Positions 1 through 7,182 of a DNA stretch of 28,664 bases are shown here, in pieces. Each line of letters opens with the position of its first letter. Position 1 is the first letter of the stretch. The stretch spans positions 15,234 through 43,897 of the forward strand of contig DGQM01000002.1 in assembly GCA_002389765.1 (NCBI GenBank), written 5' to 3'. Both the position numbers and the translations under genes were made by a program. The notes beneath the pieces were generated by a model, which saw only the letters and a program-made list of their open reading frames with translations, ran no database searches and was not told the DNA's origin. Source of the DNA: Bacteroidetes bacterium UBA4414 (GTDB lineage: Bacteria; Bacteroidota; Bacteroidia; Chitinophagales; Chitinophagaceae).

Positions 1-777
1 GTCTTTGACTATTGGCCCCTCAATATTCAGCTTAGATGATATAAGCCCTAAACCACCACTAACGCTATAGTCCTTACTATTGCCTTCATTCATTCTGATA
101 TCAAGTACAGAAGACAATCTGCCACCATATTGAGCTGGCATACCACCTTTGTACATTGTAACATCTTTTATAGCATCGGCATTGAATGTAGAAAAGAAGC
201 CCAGCAAGTGCGATGCATTATATACAGGTGCTTCGTCCAACAATATTAGGTTCTGATCTGCAGCCCCACCCCTTACATAAAAACCGCTATTACCATCTCC
301 TGCAGATTTTACGCCCGGCAACAACTGAATCGTTTTCAAGATATCCTTCTCTCCAAACAATACCGGGATGTTCTTAATATCCTTCATATTCAGCTTCTCC
401 ATCCCCATCTGCGCAACTGCCAGCTTCTCATCTTTCTTATTGCTGCTCACTACTACATCGGTAAGTGTTTTACCCACCTGCGATAACAAAATATCTGTTT
501 GCTTGTTAGCATCCAGTTGCAGCATCATTTTATATGGTTCATACCCAACATACTTAACACTTATTTCATGATTTCCTTTTTCAACTGTCAGTGAATAGAA
601 GCCATACTCATTAGTTACAGTACCAGTTTTAGTTGCTATTACCTGTACAACAGCACCTATCAGGCTTTCGCCAGTAGCATTATCTTTTACATAACCGCTT
701 ACGGTATACGTTTGTGCATTGCCTGTATGTACTACAAACAACATCAAGGCAACAATAGCTGCTATTATCTTTTGCAT
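1..777 (-). CDS. TonB-dependent receptor, N-terminal part (cut by window edge)
   Basis: The first 259 codons of a TonB-dependent outer-membrane receptor; the frame stays open to base 1, so the barrel lies outside. An ATG at 777 begins a signal peptide ending near VHTGNAQ. A carboxypeptidase-like regulatory beta-sandwich follows (about residues 22-110; YTVSGYVKDNATGESLIGA and YGFYSLTVEKG are typical). Then comes the plug domain, with QLLPGVKSAGDGNSGFYVRG, the DQNLILLDEAPVYN stretch and GGMPAQYGGRLSSVLDIR. Such receptors import a ligand across the outer membrane using TonB-ExbBD energy; the substrate cannot be read from this part. No SusD partner is visible. The DUF2147 gene ends only 37 bases upstream on the same strand, so the two are probably co-transcribed. 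The family call is firm. Confidence 0.93.
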   Translation of the reverse strand, partial: MQKIIAAIVALMLFVVHTGNAQTYTVSGYVKDNATGESLIGAVVQVIATKTGTVTNEYGFYSLTVEKGNHEISVKYVGYEPYKMMLQLDANKQTDILLSQVGKTLTDVVVSSNKKDEKLAVAQMGMEKLNMKDIKNIPVLFGEKDILKTIQLLPGVKSAGDGNSGFYVRGGAADQNLILLDEAPVYNASHLLGFFSTFNADAIKDVTMYKGGMPAQYGGRLSSVLDIRMNEGNSKDYSVSGGLGLISSKLNIEGPIVKD

Positions 778-814
778 GATTTTCTTTGAAGTGAGATATT
801 ATATTAGGATGTGA

Positions 815-1186
815 TTAGTCTACTCTTTTCCATATTTTGGTTTTGCTCATCATGCCTGCATCTGCAGCAATGTGCAGATTCCCATCTTTGTCTACACTAA
901 ACGTTCCATCCAGCGTTTTATTTCTTGCGGGCAAAAATACATACCCCACCCAGTCTGTGCCGGTGTACTTTATTTTCTTCAGCACAACATTACCGGTTTT
1001 CACTTTGGCGTTGGCTTCACTTATCCAAACAACCTTTCCCCAATAGAATTCGCCCTCTTTATAAACTTCTATCTTCCTGCTATGCTCATCATTCATATAC
1101 CTGCCCAGTATCTTGTCCGCAGCCTGTTGGGCATACGTAGTTGCAGTTGTTGCAACAAACATTAACATAGTGAATAGTAAACGCAT
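815..1186 (-). CDS. DUF2147 family secreted protein
   Basis: A 123-residue protein with a signal peptide (MRLLFTMLMFVATTATTYAQ) followed by one small domain of about 100 residues. The pattern GRYMNDEHSRKIEVYKEG, then YWGKVVWI, and a late GNLHIAADAGMMSKTKIWKR matches the DUF2147 family. These are small periplasmic or exported beta-rich proteins of unknown biochemical role, common in Bacteroidota. The start is the ATG at 1186, because a TTTG-N20-TATGTTTG promoter ends about 12 bases upstream and leaves only a very short leader. It precedes the TonB receptor by 37 bases and probably shares its transcript. The family assignment is from memory of the motif pattern; function is unknown. Confidence 0.85.
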   Translation of the reverse strand: MRLLFTMLMFVATTATTYAQQAADKILGRYMNDEHSRKIEVYKEGEFYWGKVVWISEANAKVKTGNVVLKKIKYTGTDWVGYVFLPARNKTLDGTFSVDKDGNLHIAADAGMMSKTKIWKRVD

Positions 1187-1197
1187 ACTTTTTTAAA

Positions 1198-1229
1198 CAA
1201 ACATATTTCCCCGGTGCAACACACACAAA
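1198..1229 (-). promoter_or_regulatory. Bacteroidota-type promoter for the DUF2147/TonB receptor unit
   Basis: On the minus strand TTTG (1229-1226) is followed after 20 bases by TATGTTTG (1205-1198), close to the Bacteroidota housekeeping consensus TTTG-N19/20-TAnnTTTG. The predicted start site near 1191 leaves about five bases before the ATG at 1186, so the transcript would be nearly leaderless. Confidence 0.6.
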
Positions 1230-1283
1230 ACATTTGCATGGAGGCAGATATATCATACATGCAAGCGGAAGGAATTGGCATAA

Positions 1284-1312
1284 CACAAAAATCCCCCGCC
1301 GTAGCGAGGGAT
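1284..1312 (-). terminator. Rho-independent terminator of the DUF6249-like gene
   Basis: Bases 1291-1299 pair with 1304-1312 around a four-base loop. Read on the minus strand the stem is AUCCCUCGC with GCGGGGGAU, all paired with one U-G wobble, followed by TTTTTGTG. On the plus strand the same position is a C-A mismatch, so it fits termination of the minus-strand gene that stops at 1320. Confidence 0.8.
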
Positions 1313-1319
1313 ATATTAA

Positions 1320-1688
1320 CTAATCTTTGTGCTGATGTTTTTGCATTTCTTTTCGTTCTATAAAGTAAGATATCACTAACCCAAGCCCGCCGCATATTCC
1401 TATCAGCGAGAAGTACAACGCAACTCTGTCAGGGCCTACTTGAAATCCTTTGTGTGGCATGCTCTCGTCTATTATATATGCCAACAACAGCCCCAAGCCA
1501 ACGCCTATAAACAACATACCATATTTCAGGTAAGTTAGTGAGCTAAATTTTCTGTAGCTCTCTCTTGGGTTAATACCTCTTTCTATCAGCGCCATATTTT
1601 CTTTATTACGCAAATAGTATATGCCAAATGCTGTAACTGCCATGCATATAAACATTACAATCGGTATCATTGCTTTTGTTGCTTCCAT
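1320..1688 (-). CDS. DUF6249-like small membrane protein, probable ECF sigma target
   Basis: A 122-residue protein with three predicted membrane segments (about residues 7-25, 53-73 and 88-110). A basic loop after the first one reads ENMALIERGINPRESYRK, and the C-terminus is charged and soluble. This layout resembles the DUF6249 family of Bacteroidota, which I recall as often lying beside ECF sigma factors; the molecular function is unknown. The gene is divergent from the sigma gene at 1817. A GTAACC-N16-CGTC element on its own strand at 1754-1729 matches the element in front of that sigma gene, so it is probably controlled by it. A terminator follows the stop codon. Family call moderate; existence of the gene strong. 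Confidence 0.8.
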   Translation of the reverse strand: MEATKAMIPIVMFICMAVTAFGIYYLRNKENMALIERGINPRESYRKFSSLTYLKYGMLFIGVGLGLLLAYIIDESMPHKGFQVGPDRVALYFSLIGICGGLGLVISYFIERKEMQKHQHKD

Positions 1689-1728
1689 ATCTATGTTTTT
1701 AAAGTTATTAATTTGTTGATGAATCTAT

Positions 1729-1754
1729 GACGCAGACAAATGACAACAGGTTAC
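1729..1754 (-). promoter_or_regulatory. ECF-type promoter for the DUF6249-like gene
   Basis: On the minus strand GTAACC (1754-1749) is separated by exactly 16 bases from CGTC (1732-1729), continuing as CGTCATA. The -35 to -10 spacing and the CGTC core are those of many ECF sigma promoters. The predicted start site near 1722 gives a leader of about 34 bases to the ATG at 1688. Confidence 0.65.
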
Positions 1755-1777
1755 AAAAAATAAAAAAATAATTTTCT

Positions 1778-1803
1778 GTAACCCTTAGCAGGTATTTTGC
1801 GTC
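1778..1803 (+). promoter_or_regulatory. ECF-type promoter of the sigma factor gene (autoregulation)
   Basis: GTAACC (1778-1783) lies exactly 16 bases before CGTC (1800-1803), continuing as CGTCTTA. The start site would fall near 1810, a few bases before the sigma ATG at 1817. It has the same two boxes and spacing as the divergent element at 1754-1729, so the sigma factor probably drives its own gene. Confidence 0.68.
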
Positions 1804-1816
1804 TTATACCCAAACT

Positions 1817-2392
1817 ATGCAGCAGGCACAAGATGTCGATATTATTCAATCTGTATTGCAAGGCAATAAAGCAGCCTTTGCGGTATTGGTTGAGCGCTAT
1901 CAGTCTTATGTGTTTACCATTGTCAGCAGATTGATACCTGTAAGAGAAGAGGCAGAAGATGTATCGCAGGAAGTGTTTGTGAAAGCATACCTCTCATTAG
2001 CCGGATTCAAAGGCACCAGCAAATTCAGCACATGGTTATATAGCATTGCACATACTACTGCTATATCGCACCTGCGCAAGTATCGTCCTGATGTAGTATT
2101 TGCAGATGAAAGCACTATGGCTGCCATTACAGATAATCACACAACGAATCATCAACCACAATACAACTCGCTACGCACTGCTGTAAACAGTTGTATAAAA
2201 CTACTACCACCCGACGATGCCGAAATCATAACCTTGTTTTATCTGGCAGAGCAATCTATAGAAGAAATAGGCATCATCATGCGGTTGGAATCTAATACTG
2301 CCAAAGTAAAACTGCACCGTGCAAGGCAAAAGTTAAAAGATATTGTAGAGCGTGCCTATGGCAAGGAAAAGACTTTATTGTATCGTAATTGA
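1817..2392 (+). CDS. ECF-family RNA polymerase sigma factor
   Basis: A 191-residue sigma-70-family factor of the ECF type: region 2 and region 4 with no region 1 or 3. Region 2 spans about residues 20-92, with FAVLVERYQSYVFTIVSRLI, the EEAEDVSQEVFVKAY core-binding segment and STWLYSIAHTTAISHLRK, which melts and binds the -10 element. Region 4 spans about 117-175; its LPPDDAEIITLFYLAEQSIE and SNTAKVKLHRARQKLK form the helix-turn-helix reading the -35. A 25-residue polar linker joins them. The promoter immediately upstream suggests autoregulation. The small membrane protein at 2414, 21 bases downstream, is the likely anti-sigma partner. The inducing signal is not apparent. Family call very firm. 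Confidence 0.95.
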   Translation: MQQAQDVDIIQSVLQGNKAAFAVLVERYQSYVFTIVSRLIPVREEAEDVSQEVFVKAYLSLAGFKGTSKFSTWLYSIAHTTAISHLRKYRPDVVFADESTMAAITDNHTTNHQPQYNSLRTAVNSCIKLLPPDDAEIITLFYLAEQSIEEIGIIMRLESNTAKVKLHRARQKLKDIVERAYGKEKTLLYRN

Positions 2393-2413
2393 TGTAACTT
2401 TAAATACAGTGAA

Positions 2414-2794
2414 ATGACACAGGAAGATAAAACATATAAGAACCTCATCGACTCGCTGGAAACAGAGCAACCATCTATGCGTTTTACAAAAAACGTGATG
2501 GATGCTATTGAGGGAATGGAAGTAGCCCCCGTGAGTAAGCGATATATAAATCCCCTTATTATTAAAGCTATTGCAGCAGTGCTTGTACTGTGTTTGTTAG
2601 CTTCACTTTATGTAGTGGTTATGTCTGCAGATGCTATACCAGATTATACCAGCAAGCTTCCTGAGTCCCCACTAACAGAACACTTCAGCCTTTATATTAT
2701 AGGTATCAACATCATACTATTAATGCTATTGGCAGAACGCTGGCTGAGCAGCAAGAAAAGAATACAAGACCTGCAGAATAATGCACAGGAGTAA
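2414..2794 (+). CDS. Small two-TM protein, probable anti-sigma factor
   Basis: A 126-residue protein with a polar, acidic N-terminal part (residues 1-48, including LIDSLETEQPSMRFTKNVMDAI), a membrane segment at about 49-71, an external loop of about 18 residues and a second membrane segment at about 90-108, ending in a charged tail. Position right after an ECF sigma gene, with a cytosolic N-terminal segment before a membrane anchor, fits a membrane anti-sigma factor that sequesters the sigma factor. No zinc-binding HxxxCxxC motif is present, so it is not a ZAS-type anti-sigma factor. The role is inferred from context rather than homology. Its stop codon lies two bases from the stop codon of the convergent HAD gene. 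Confidence 0.7.
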   Translation: MTQEDKTYKNLIDSLETEQPSMRFTKNVMDAIEGMEVAPVSKRYINPLIIKAIAAVLVLCLLASLYVVVMSADAIPDYTSKLPESPLTEHFSLYIIGINIILLMLLAERWLSSKKRIQDLQNNAQE

Positions 2795-2796
2795 TA

Positions 2797-3450
2797 TTAC
2801 AAAGACTGTATCAATTCCATATCAAACTGCTCTAGGCTCTGCAGCTTAGCATCTGCTAGTGAAAAGCGCTGATCTTCATAATGTGCTGCCTCGGGTATGG
2901 CTACTACTTTCATACGTGCTGCCTTGCCTGCCACCACCCCGTTAATTGAGTCCTCCAATACTAATGATTGAAATGCAGTTGAGCCCAATTGCTTTGCACA
3001 ATGCAGAAATACAGCCGGATGTGGTTTCCCCAACTCCACCTCATCGGCCGATGATATACAATCGAAATAGTTTTTAATTCCGAAATGTTCTACCAGTGCA
3101 TTTATCATACGGATGGGAGAAGATGAAGCCAGTCCTGTTTTAAACCCGTTATCCTTTAGCATCACCAGTGCTTTTTCTACCCCCGGCATCATGGCACCCT
3201 GTTTTATCGTCAGGGCTATAATATCGTCCAATATCTCTTCGGCTACCTCTTGCGATGACTTTCCCTCCCACGGATATTTCACCGACCAGAACTCTGTAAC
3301 CTCATATATATGAAAACCACGTGTATCCTTAAAACGCTCTTTGGTGATGGGAATACCATGCTTTTGTGCCACTTGCAGCATACTGATACCCCATAGTGGT
3401 TCGGTATCAAACAATAGGCCGTCCATATCAAATATCACCGTGTTTATCAT
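2797..3450 (-). CDS. HAD-superfamily phosphatase (HxpB / beta-phosphoglucomutase-like)
   Basis: A HAD hydrolase of subfamily IA. Motif I is DMDGLLFDTEP near the N-terminus (nucleophile Asp and acid/base Asp). Motif II is the TGLASSSP segment, motif III is the Lys in GKPHPAVF, and motif IV is LVLEDSINGVVAGKAA. A helical cap lies between motifs I and II. The pattern is closest to sugar-phosphate phosphatases such as E. coli HxpB (YniC) and to beta-phosphoglucomutases; the exact substrate cannot be read from sequence. I prefer the ATG at 3450 (MINTVIFDMDG, 217 residues) over an in-frame ATG at 3474, because the shorter start places the first strand directly at the N-terminus as in homologues and the extra eight residues are polar. 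Convergent with the probable anti-sigma gene. Confidence 0.88.
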   Translation of the reverse strand: MINTVIFDMDGLLFDTEPLWGISMLQVAQKHGIPITKERFKDTRGFHIYEVTEFWSVKYPWEGKSSQEVAEEILDDIIALTIKQGAMMPGVEKALVMLKDNGFKTGLASSSPIRMINALVEHFGIKNYFDCISSADEVELGKPHPAVFLHCAKQLGSTAFQSLVLEDSINGVVAGKAARMKVVAIPEAAHYEDQRFSLADAKLQSLEQFDMELIQSL

Positions 3451-3555
3451 AAATAAGTCCTGTTGGGGTTGCAAATATCCACTTGTCGGGGGAAATTTTG
3501 GGGGAAATTATTCTAATTAGGATTAATTAACATTCATCTATATAAGCCAATCGGT

Positions 3556-3563
3556 TATTTTTG
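3556..3563 (+). promoter_or_regulatory. -7 element of the M16 peptidase operon promoter
   Basis: TATTTTTG fits TAnnTTTG exactly and lies 17 bases before the ATG at 3581. A weak -33 match (TTCA, 3533-3536) sits 19 bases upstream. Probably the promoter for both M16 genes. Confidence 0.5.
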
Positions 3564-3580
3564 TCACAAATTAATAATCT

Positions 3581-4915
3581 ATGAAGCGCAAAGCTTTCTT
3601 CTCCTTGATGTTAGGAGCATCCTTGCTGGCTAACACAGCAAAAGCAGAAGGTAACATCAAGTTTACTGAGTTCGACCTGCCAAACGGCCTGCATGTTATT
3701 CTGCATGAGGACCACGCCACACCAATTGTATGTGTATCTGTAATGTACCACGTAGGTTCAAAAAACGAAGACCCGCAGCGTACAGGTTTCGCACACTTCT
3801 TTGAGCACCTGTTGTTTGAAGGCAGTGCAAACATAGGCCGCGGCGAATACATGAAAATGGTACAGGCTGCCGGTGGCCAGCTGAATGCAAACACCTCTCA
3901 GGATCGTACATATTATTTCGAAACAATGCCATCAAACCAATTGGAACTGGCTTTGTGGATGGAGTCTGAACGTATGTTCCAGGCTAAAATTGATATGGTA
4001 GGTGTTGAAACACAACGCAAAGTTGTAAAAGAAGAAAAGAAACAACGCTACGATAATACACCATACGGCCAATTGCTGAACTGTGTATACGAAAACGCAT
4101 ATACCATCCACCCATACCGTTGGAGCCCTATCGGTAAAGAGCAATATATAGATCAGGCAAAACTGGAAGAGTTTATGGATTTCTATAAAACCTTCTATGT
4201 ACCAAACAACGCGGTACTGTCTATAGCAGGCGATCTGGATGTAGCTAAAACCAAAGAAATGATCACTAAATACTTTGGTGAAATTCCTAAAGGCACAAAA
4301 GCTATCCCTCGCCCTACAGAAGTAGAGCCGGTACAAAAAGCTGAAAAACGTGTTGAATTCTTCGACAACGTACAACTGCCTGCTACTATCGTTGCTTACC
4401 ACACACCAAAAATGGGCACAGACGATTGGTATGCTATGCAACTGTTATCTCAACTGCTGTCTCAGGGCAAGAGCTCTCGTTTCAATAAAGAAATTGTAGA
4501 GAAACAACAAAAAGGTCTTGCAGTAGGTGCATTCATGATTCCTAACGAAGACCCGGGTGTTGCTTTCATGTACGGTATCACCAACGCAGGCGTAAAACCT
4601 GAAGAACTGGAAAAATCTATGTTGGAAGAAGTAGAGAAAGTAAAAACTGCTCTTATCTCTGACGAAGAATACCAAAAGCTGATGAATCAGGCAGAAAACG
4701 ATTTCGTTTCTCAAAACCAACGTGTATCAGGTATTGCAGAAAACCTGGCTACATACTACACGTACTTCCGCAATGCAGACCTGATTAATACAGAGCTGGA
4801 GAAATACACTAAAATAACTAAAGAAGACCTGAAGCGTGTTGCGAACAAATACCTTACAAAAGAAAACAGGCTGGTAGTTTATTATTTACCAAAATCGCAA
4901 CAAAAGAAAGGATAA
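3581..4915 (+). CDS. M16-family zinc metallopeptidase, catalytic subunit
   Basis: A 444-residue M16B-type (insulinase/processing-peptidase-like) protein with an N-terminal signal peptide ending near NTAKAEG. The inverted zinc motif HFFEH is at residues 72-76 and the distal glutamate ligand lies about 76 residues later (Glu151/152 in VVKEEKKQRYDN), so the zinc site looks intact. The second M16 domain spans about 190-435, with VLSIAGDLDV at the domain transition and LLSQGKSSRFNKEIVEKQQ in the arginine-containing substrate-binding region. It is presumably periplasmic and degrades or processes peptides. A non-catalytic M16 partner starts 36 bases downstream, the usual two-gene arrangement for heterodimers. 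Codon use is strongly biased, suggesting high expression. Confidence 0.94.
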   Translation: MKRKAFFSLMLGASLLANTAKAEGNIKFTEFDLPNGLHVILHEDHATPIVCVSVMYHVGSKNEDPQRTGFAHFFEHLLFEGSANIGRGEYMKMVQAAGGQLNANTSQDRTYYFETMPSNQLELALWMESERMFQAKIDMVGVETQRKVVKEEKKQRYDNTPYGQLLNCVYENAYTIHPYRWSPIGKEQYIDQAKLEEFMDFYKTFYVPNNAVLSIAGDLDVAKTKEMITKYFGEIPKGTKAIPRPTEVEPVQKAEKRVEFFDNVQLPATIVAYHTPKMGTDDWYAMQLLSQLLSQGKSSRFNKEIVEKQQKGLAVGAFMIPNEDPGVAFMYGITNAGVKPEELEKSMLEEVEKVKTALISDEEYQKLMNQAENDFVSQNQRVSGIAENLATYYTYFRNADLINTELEKYTKITKEDLKRVANKYLTKENRLVVYYLPKSQQKKG

Positions 4916-4951
4916 TCCATTTTTCTAAACAAGCTTCAACTGTATTATAAA

Positions 4952-7036
4952 ATGAAAAAGTTAACACTATCTATATTATCATTAGCAATAGCACTCAGTG
5001 CATCTGCTCAAAAACTGGACCGCAGCATCCGCCCGAAACCGGGTCCTGCTCCTGAAGTAAAACTGGGCGAACCACAGAGCTTCACCCTACCAAATGGCAT
5101 GAAAGTGTTTGTGGTTGAAAAACACAAACTGCCTGTAGTTAGCATCAGCATCCAATTGGATGTAAAACCGGCACTGGAAGGTAACAAAACAGGCTACCGC
5201 GAAATGATGTCTGAATTGCTAACTAGTGGTACTAAAACCCGCAGTAATGAACAACTGGCTAAGGAAATAGACTACATGGGTGCCAACATCAGTGCTACAA
5301 ACGAAAGCGTTTATGCATCTGGTCTGAAAAAGCACGTAGGTAAAATGCTGGAACTGATGGCTGATATCACTATCAATTCAGACTTCAAGCAGGATGAACT
5401 TGATAAAATTAAAAAACGTACCCTTTCCGGTCTGGAAGCCAGCAAGAACGAGCCGGATGATATGCTGAACAACGTTAGTGCTGTTGTAAACTTCGGTACA
5501 CAACACCCTTATGGCGAGGTTAGCACAGATGCTACTGTAAACAACATAACACTGGAAGACTGTAAAAATTATTACAAAACTTACTTCCGCCCGAACGTTG
5601 CATACATGGCTGTGATAGGCGACATTTCGGTAATCGAAGCAAAAGCTATGATTGAGAAACACTTCAAAAACTGGGAAAAAGCTGAAGTGCCTGTTGCCAA
5701 CTATAGCAACCCTACTGCTCCTTCTAAAACAAACGTAGCTTTTGTACCACGCGAAGGCGCAGTACAAAGTGTTATCAATGTTACCTACCCGATAGACCTG
5801 CTGCCGGGCACACCTGATGTTATAAAAGCACGTGTTGCTAACTCAATTCTGGGTGGTGGTTCTAACGGTCGCCTGTTTCTGAACCTGCGCGAAAAACACG
5901 CTTGGACTTATGGTTCTTACTCTTCTATCAATCAGGACGAATTGAAAGGTAATTTCACCGCGTATGCAAAATGCCGCAACGCTGTTAGCGACAGTTCTGT
6001 AAACGAGATTATTGCTGAAATGAAACGCCTGCAAAACGAAAAAGTAGGTGCGGAAGAATTGCAAAACCACCTGAACTATCTCTCTGGCAGCTTCGCTATA
6101 GGCTTGGAAAATGCACAAACCATCGCACAGTACGCTATCAATATTGAGCGTTACAAAATGCCTAAAGACTACTACCAGAACTATCTGAAAAACCTGAATG
6201 CAGTTACGGCTGATGATATACAGATGATAGCTCGCAAATACGTGAATGCTGATAAAGCAAACATCGTGGTTGTAGGCGCAAAAGGCGATGTAGATAAATC
6301 ACTGGTTCGTTTTGATAGCGATGGCAAACTTGACTATTACGACAACTATGGTAACATCCTGAAAAACACAGAAGCTAAGGCTGCACCTGCTGGTATTACC
6401 GTAGATGCTATCCTGAAAAAATATGCAACTGCTATCGGTGGCGAAAAAGCATTGAATAGCATCAAAGACATCAAAACTGTCAGCAAAGGCACATTAAGTG
6501 TACAAGGTCAGGAAATACCACTTACTATTACTGAGATGAAAAAATCTCCTAACAAGATGAAATCTGAAGTAGTAGGTATGGGTATGACATTGTCTAAAGA
6601 AGTTTTTGATGGTACAAAAGGTTATACGGAGCAACAAGGTCAACATACAGATATGACTCCTGAACAAATTGCATCAGCTAAAGAAAAAGGAGACATTGCT
6701 GCAGACCTGCACCCTGAAAAATATAACAATAAGCGTGTATTGAAAGGCATGGAAAAACTGAACGACAAAGACGCTTATGCAATAGAAGTAACCGATGCTA
6801 AAGGCGATAAGTCAACTGAATACTACGATGTACAATCAGGTTTCCTGGTGAAGAAAGTAGAAACTGAAAATGGCGAAACACAAGCTGTTGAGTATAGTGA
6901 CTACAAAGAAGTAGCAGGTGCAAATGGTTATAAATTAGCACACACGCTTAAAATGTTGTCAGGTCCTATGACGATTACTGCTAAAACAGAAACTGTCGAA
7001 ATCAACAAAAACATACCTGACAGCGAGTTCAATTAA
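4952..7036 (+). CDS. M16-family non-catalytic subunit with C-terminal LolA-like extension
   Basis: A 694-residue protein: signal peptide (residues 1-19), then two M16 domains (about 38-250 and 255-475). Where active members have HxxEH it carries GYREMMSELL (81-90), so it cannot bind zinc there. The arginine/tyrosine motif that grips substrate is kept (GRLFLNLREKHAWTYG, Arg307 and Tyr320). This is the profile of the regulatory subunit pairing with a catalytic M16 protein, here the gene just upstream. Unlike simple partners of 430-470 residues, it continues for about 215 residues (480-694) with a beta-rich domain (DAILKKYATAIGGEKALNSI, then repeated strand patterns) resembling LolA/LppX-type lipid- or lipoprotein-binding folds. 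That extension call is tentative. A strong terminator follows. Confidence 0.92.
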   Translation: MKKLTLSILSLAIALSASAQKLDRSIRPKPGPAPEVKLGEPQSFTLPNGMKVFVVEKHKLPVVSISIQLDVKPALEGNKTGYREMMSELLTSGTKTRSNEQLAKEIDYMGANISATNESVYASGLKKHVGKMLELMADITINSDFKQDELDKIKKRTLSGLEASKNEPDDMLNNVSAVVNFGTQHPYGEVSTDATVNNITLEDCKNYYKTYFRPNVAYMAVIGDISVIEAKAMIEKHFKNWEKAEVPVANYSNPTAPSKTNVAFVPREGAVQSVINVTYPIDLLPGTPDVIKARVANSILGGGSNGRLFLNLREKHAWTYGSYSSINQDELKGNFTAYAKCRNAVSDSSVNEIIAEMKRLQNEKVGAEELQNHLNYLSGSFAIGLENAQTIAQYAINIERYKMPKDYYQNYLKNLNAVTADDIQMIARKYVNADKANIVVVGAKGDVDKSLVRFDSDGKLDYYDNYGNILKNTEAKAAPAGITVDAILKKYATAIGGEKALNSIKDIKTVSKGTLSVQGQEIPLTITEMKKSPNKMKSEVVGMGMTLSKEVFDGTKGYTEQQGQHTDMTPEQIASAKEKGDIAADLHPEKYNNKRVLKGMEKLNDKDAYAIEVTDAKGDKSTEYYDVQSGFLVKKVETENGETQAVEYSDYKEVAGANGYKLAHTLKMLSGPMTITAKTETVEINKNIPDSEFN

Positions 7037-7058
7037 TCATTAGATTAATTTCAAATAC

Positions 7059-7088
7059 AAAACCACCTCCATACGAGGTGGTTTTTTT
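7059..7088 (+). terminator. Rho-independent terminator after the M16 operon
   Basis: Bases 7059-7069 pair perfectly with 7075-7085 (core AACCACCTC with GAGGTGGTT) around a five-base loop, and the right arm runs into seven T residues. It ends the M16 transcript 22 bases after the stop codon. Confidence 0.92.
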
Positions 7089-7154
7089 ATGTCAACTATA
7101 AGCCTATCAGCATTTTTAACCCCATTTTTTAGATAGCCTTAACTGCCTTTATAT

Positions 7155-7162
7155 TACCTTTG
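7155..7162 (+). promoter_or_regulatory. -7 element of the miaB promoter
   Basis: TACCTTTG matches TAnnTTTG exactly, followed by CACAAACC. The -33 region is only T-rich (7125-7130). Predicted start near 7168 and leader of about 15 bases to the ATG at 7183. The gap promoter at 16393 has the same eight bases. Confidence 0.6.
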
Positions 7163-7182
7163 CACAAACCGAAACTGAAAAT

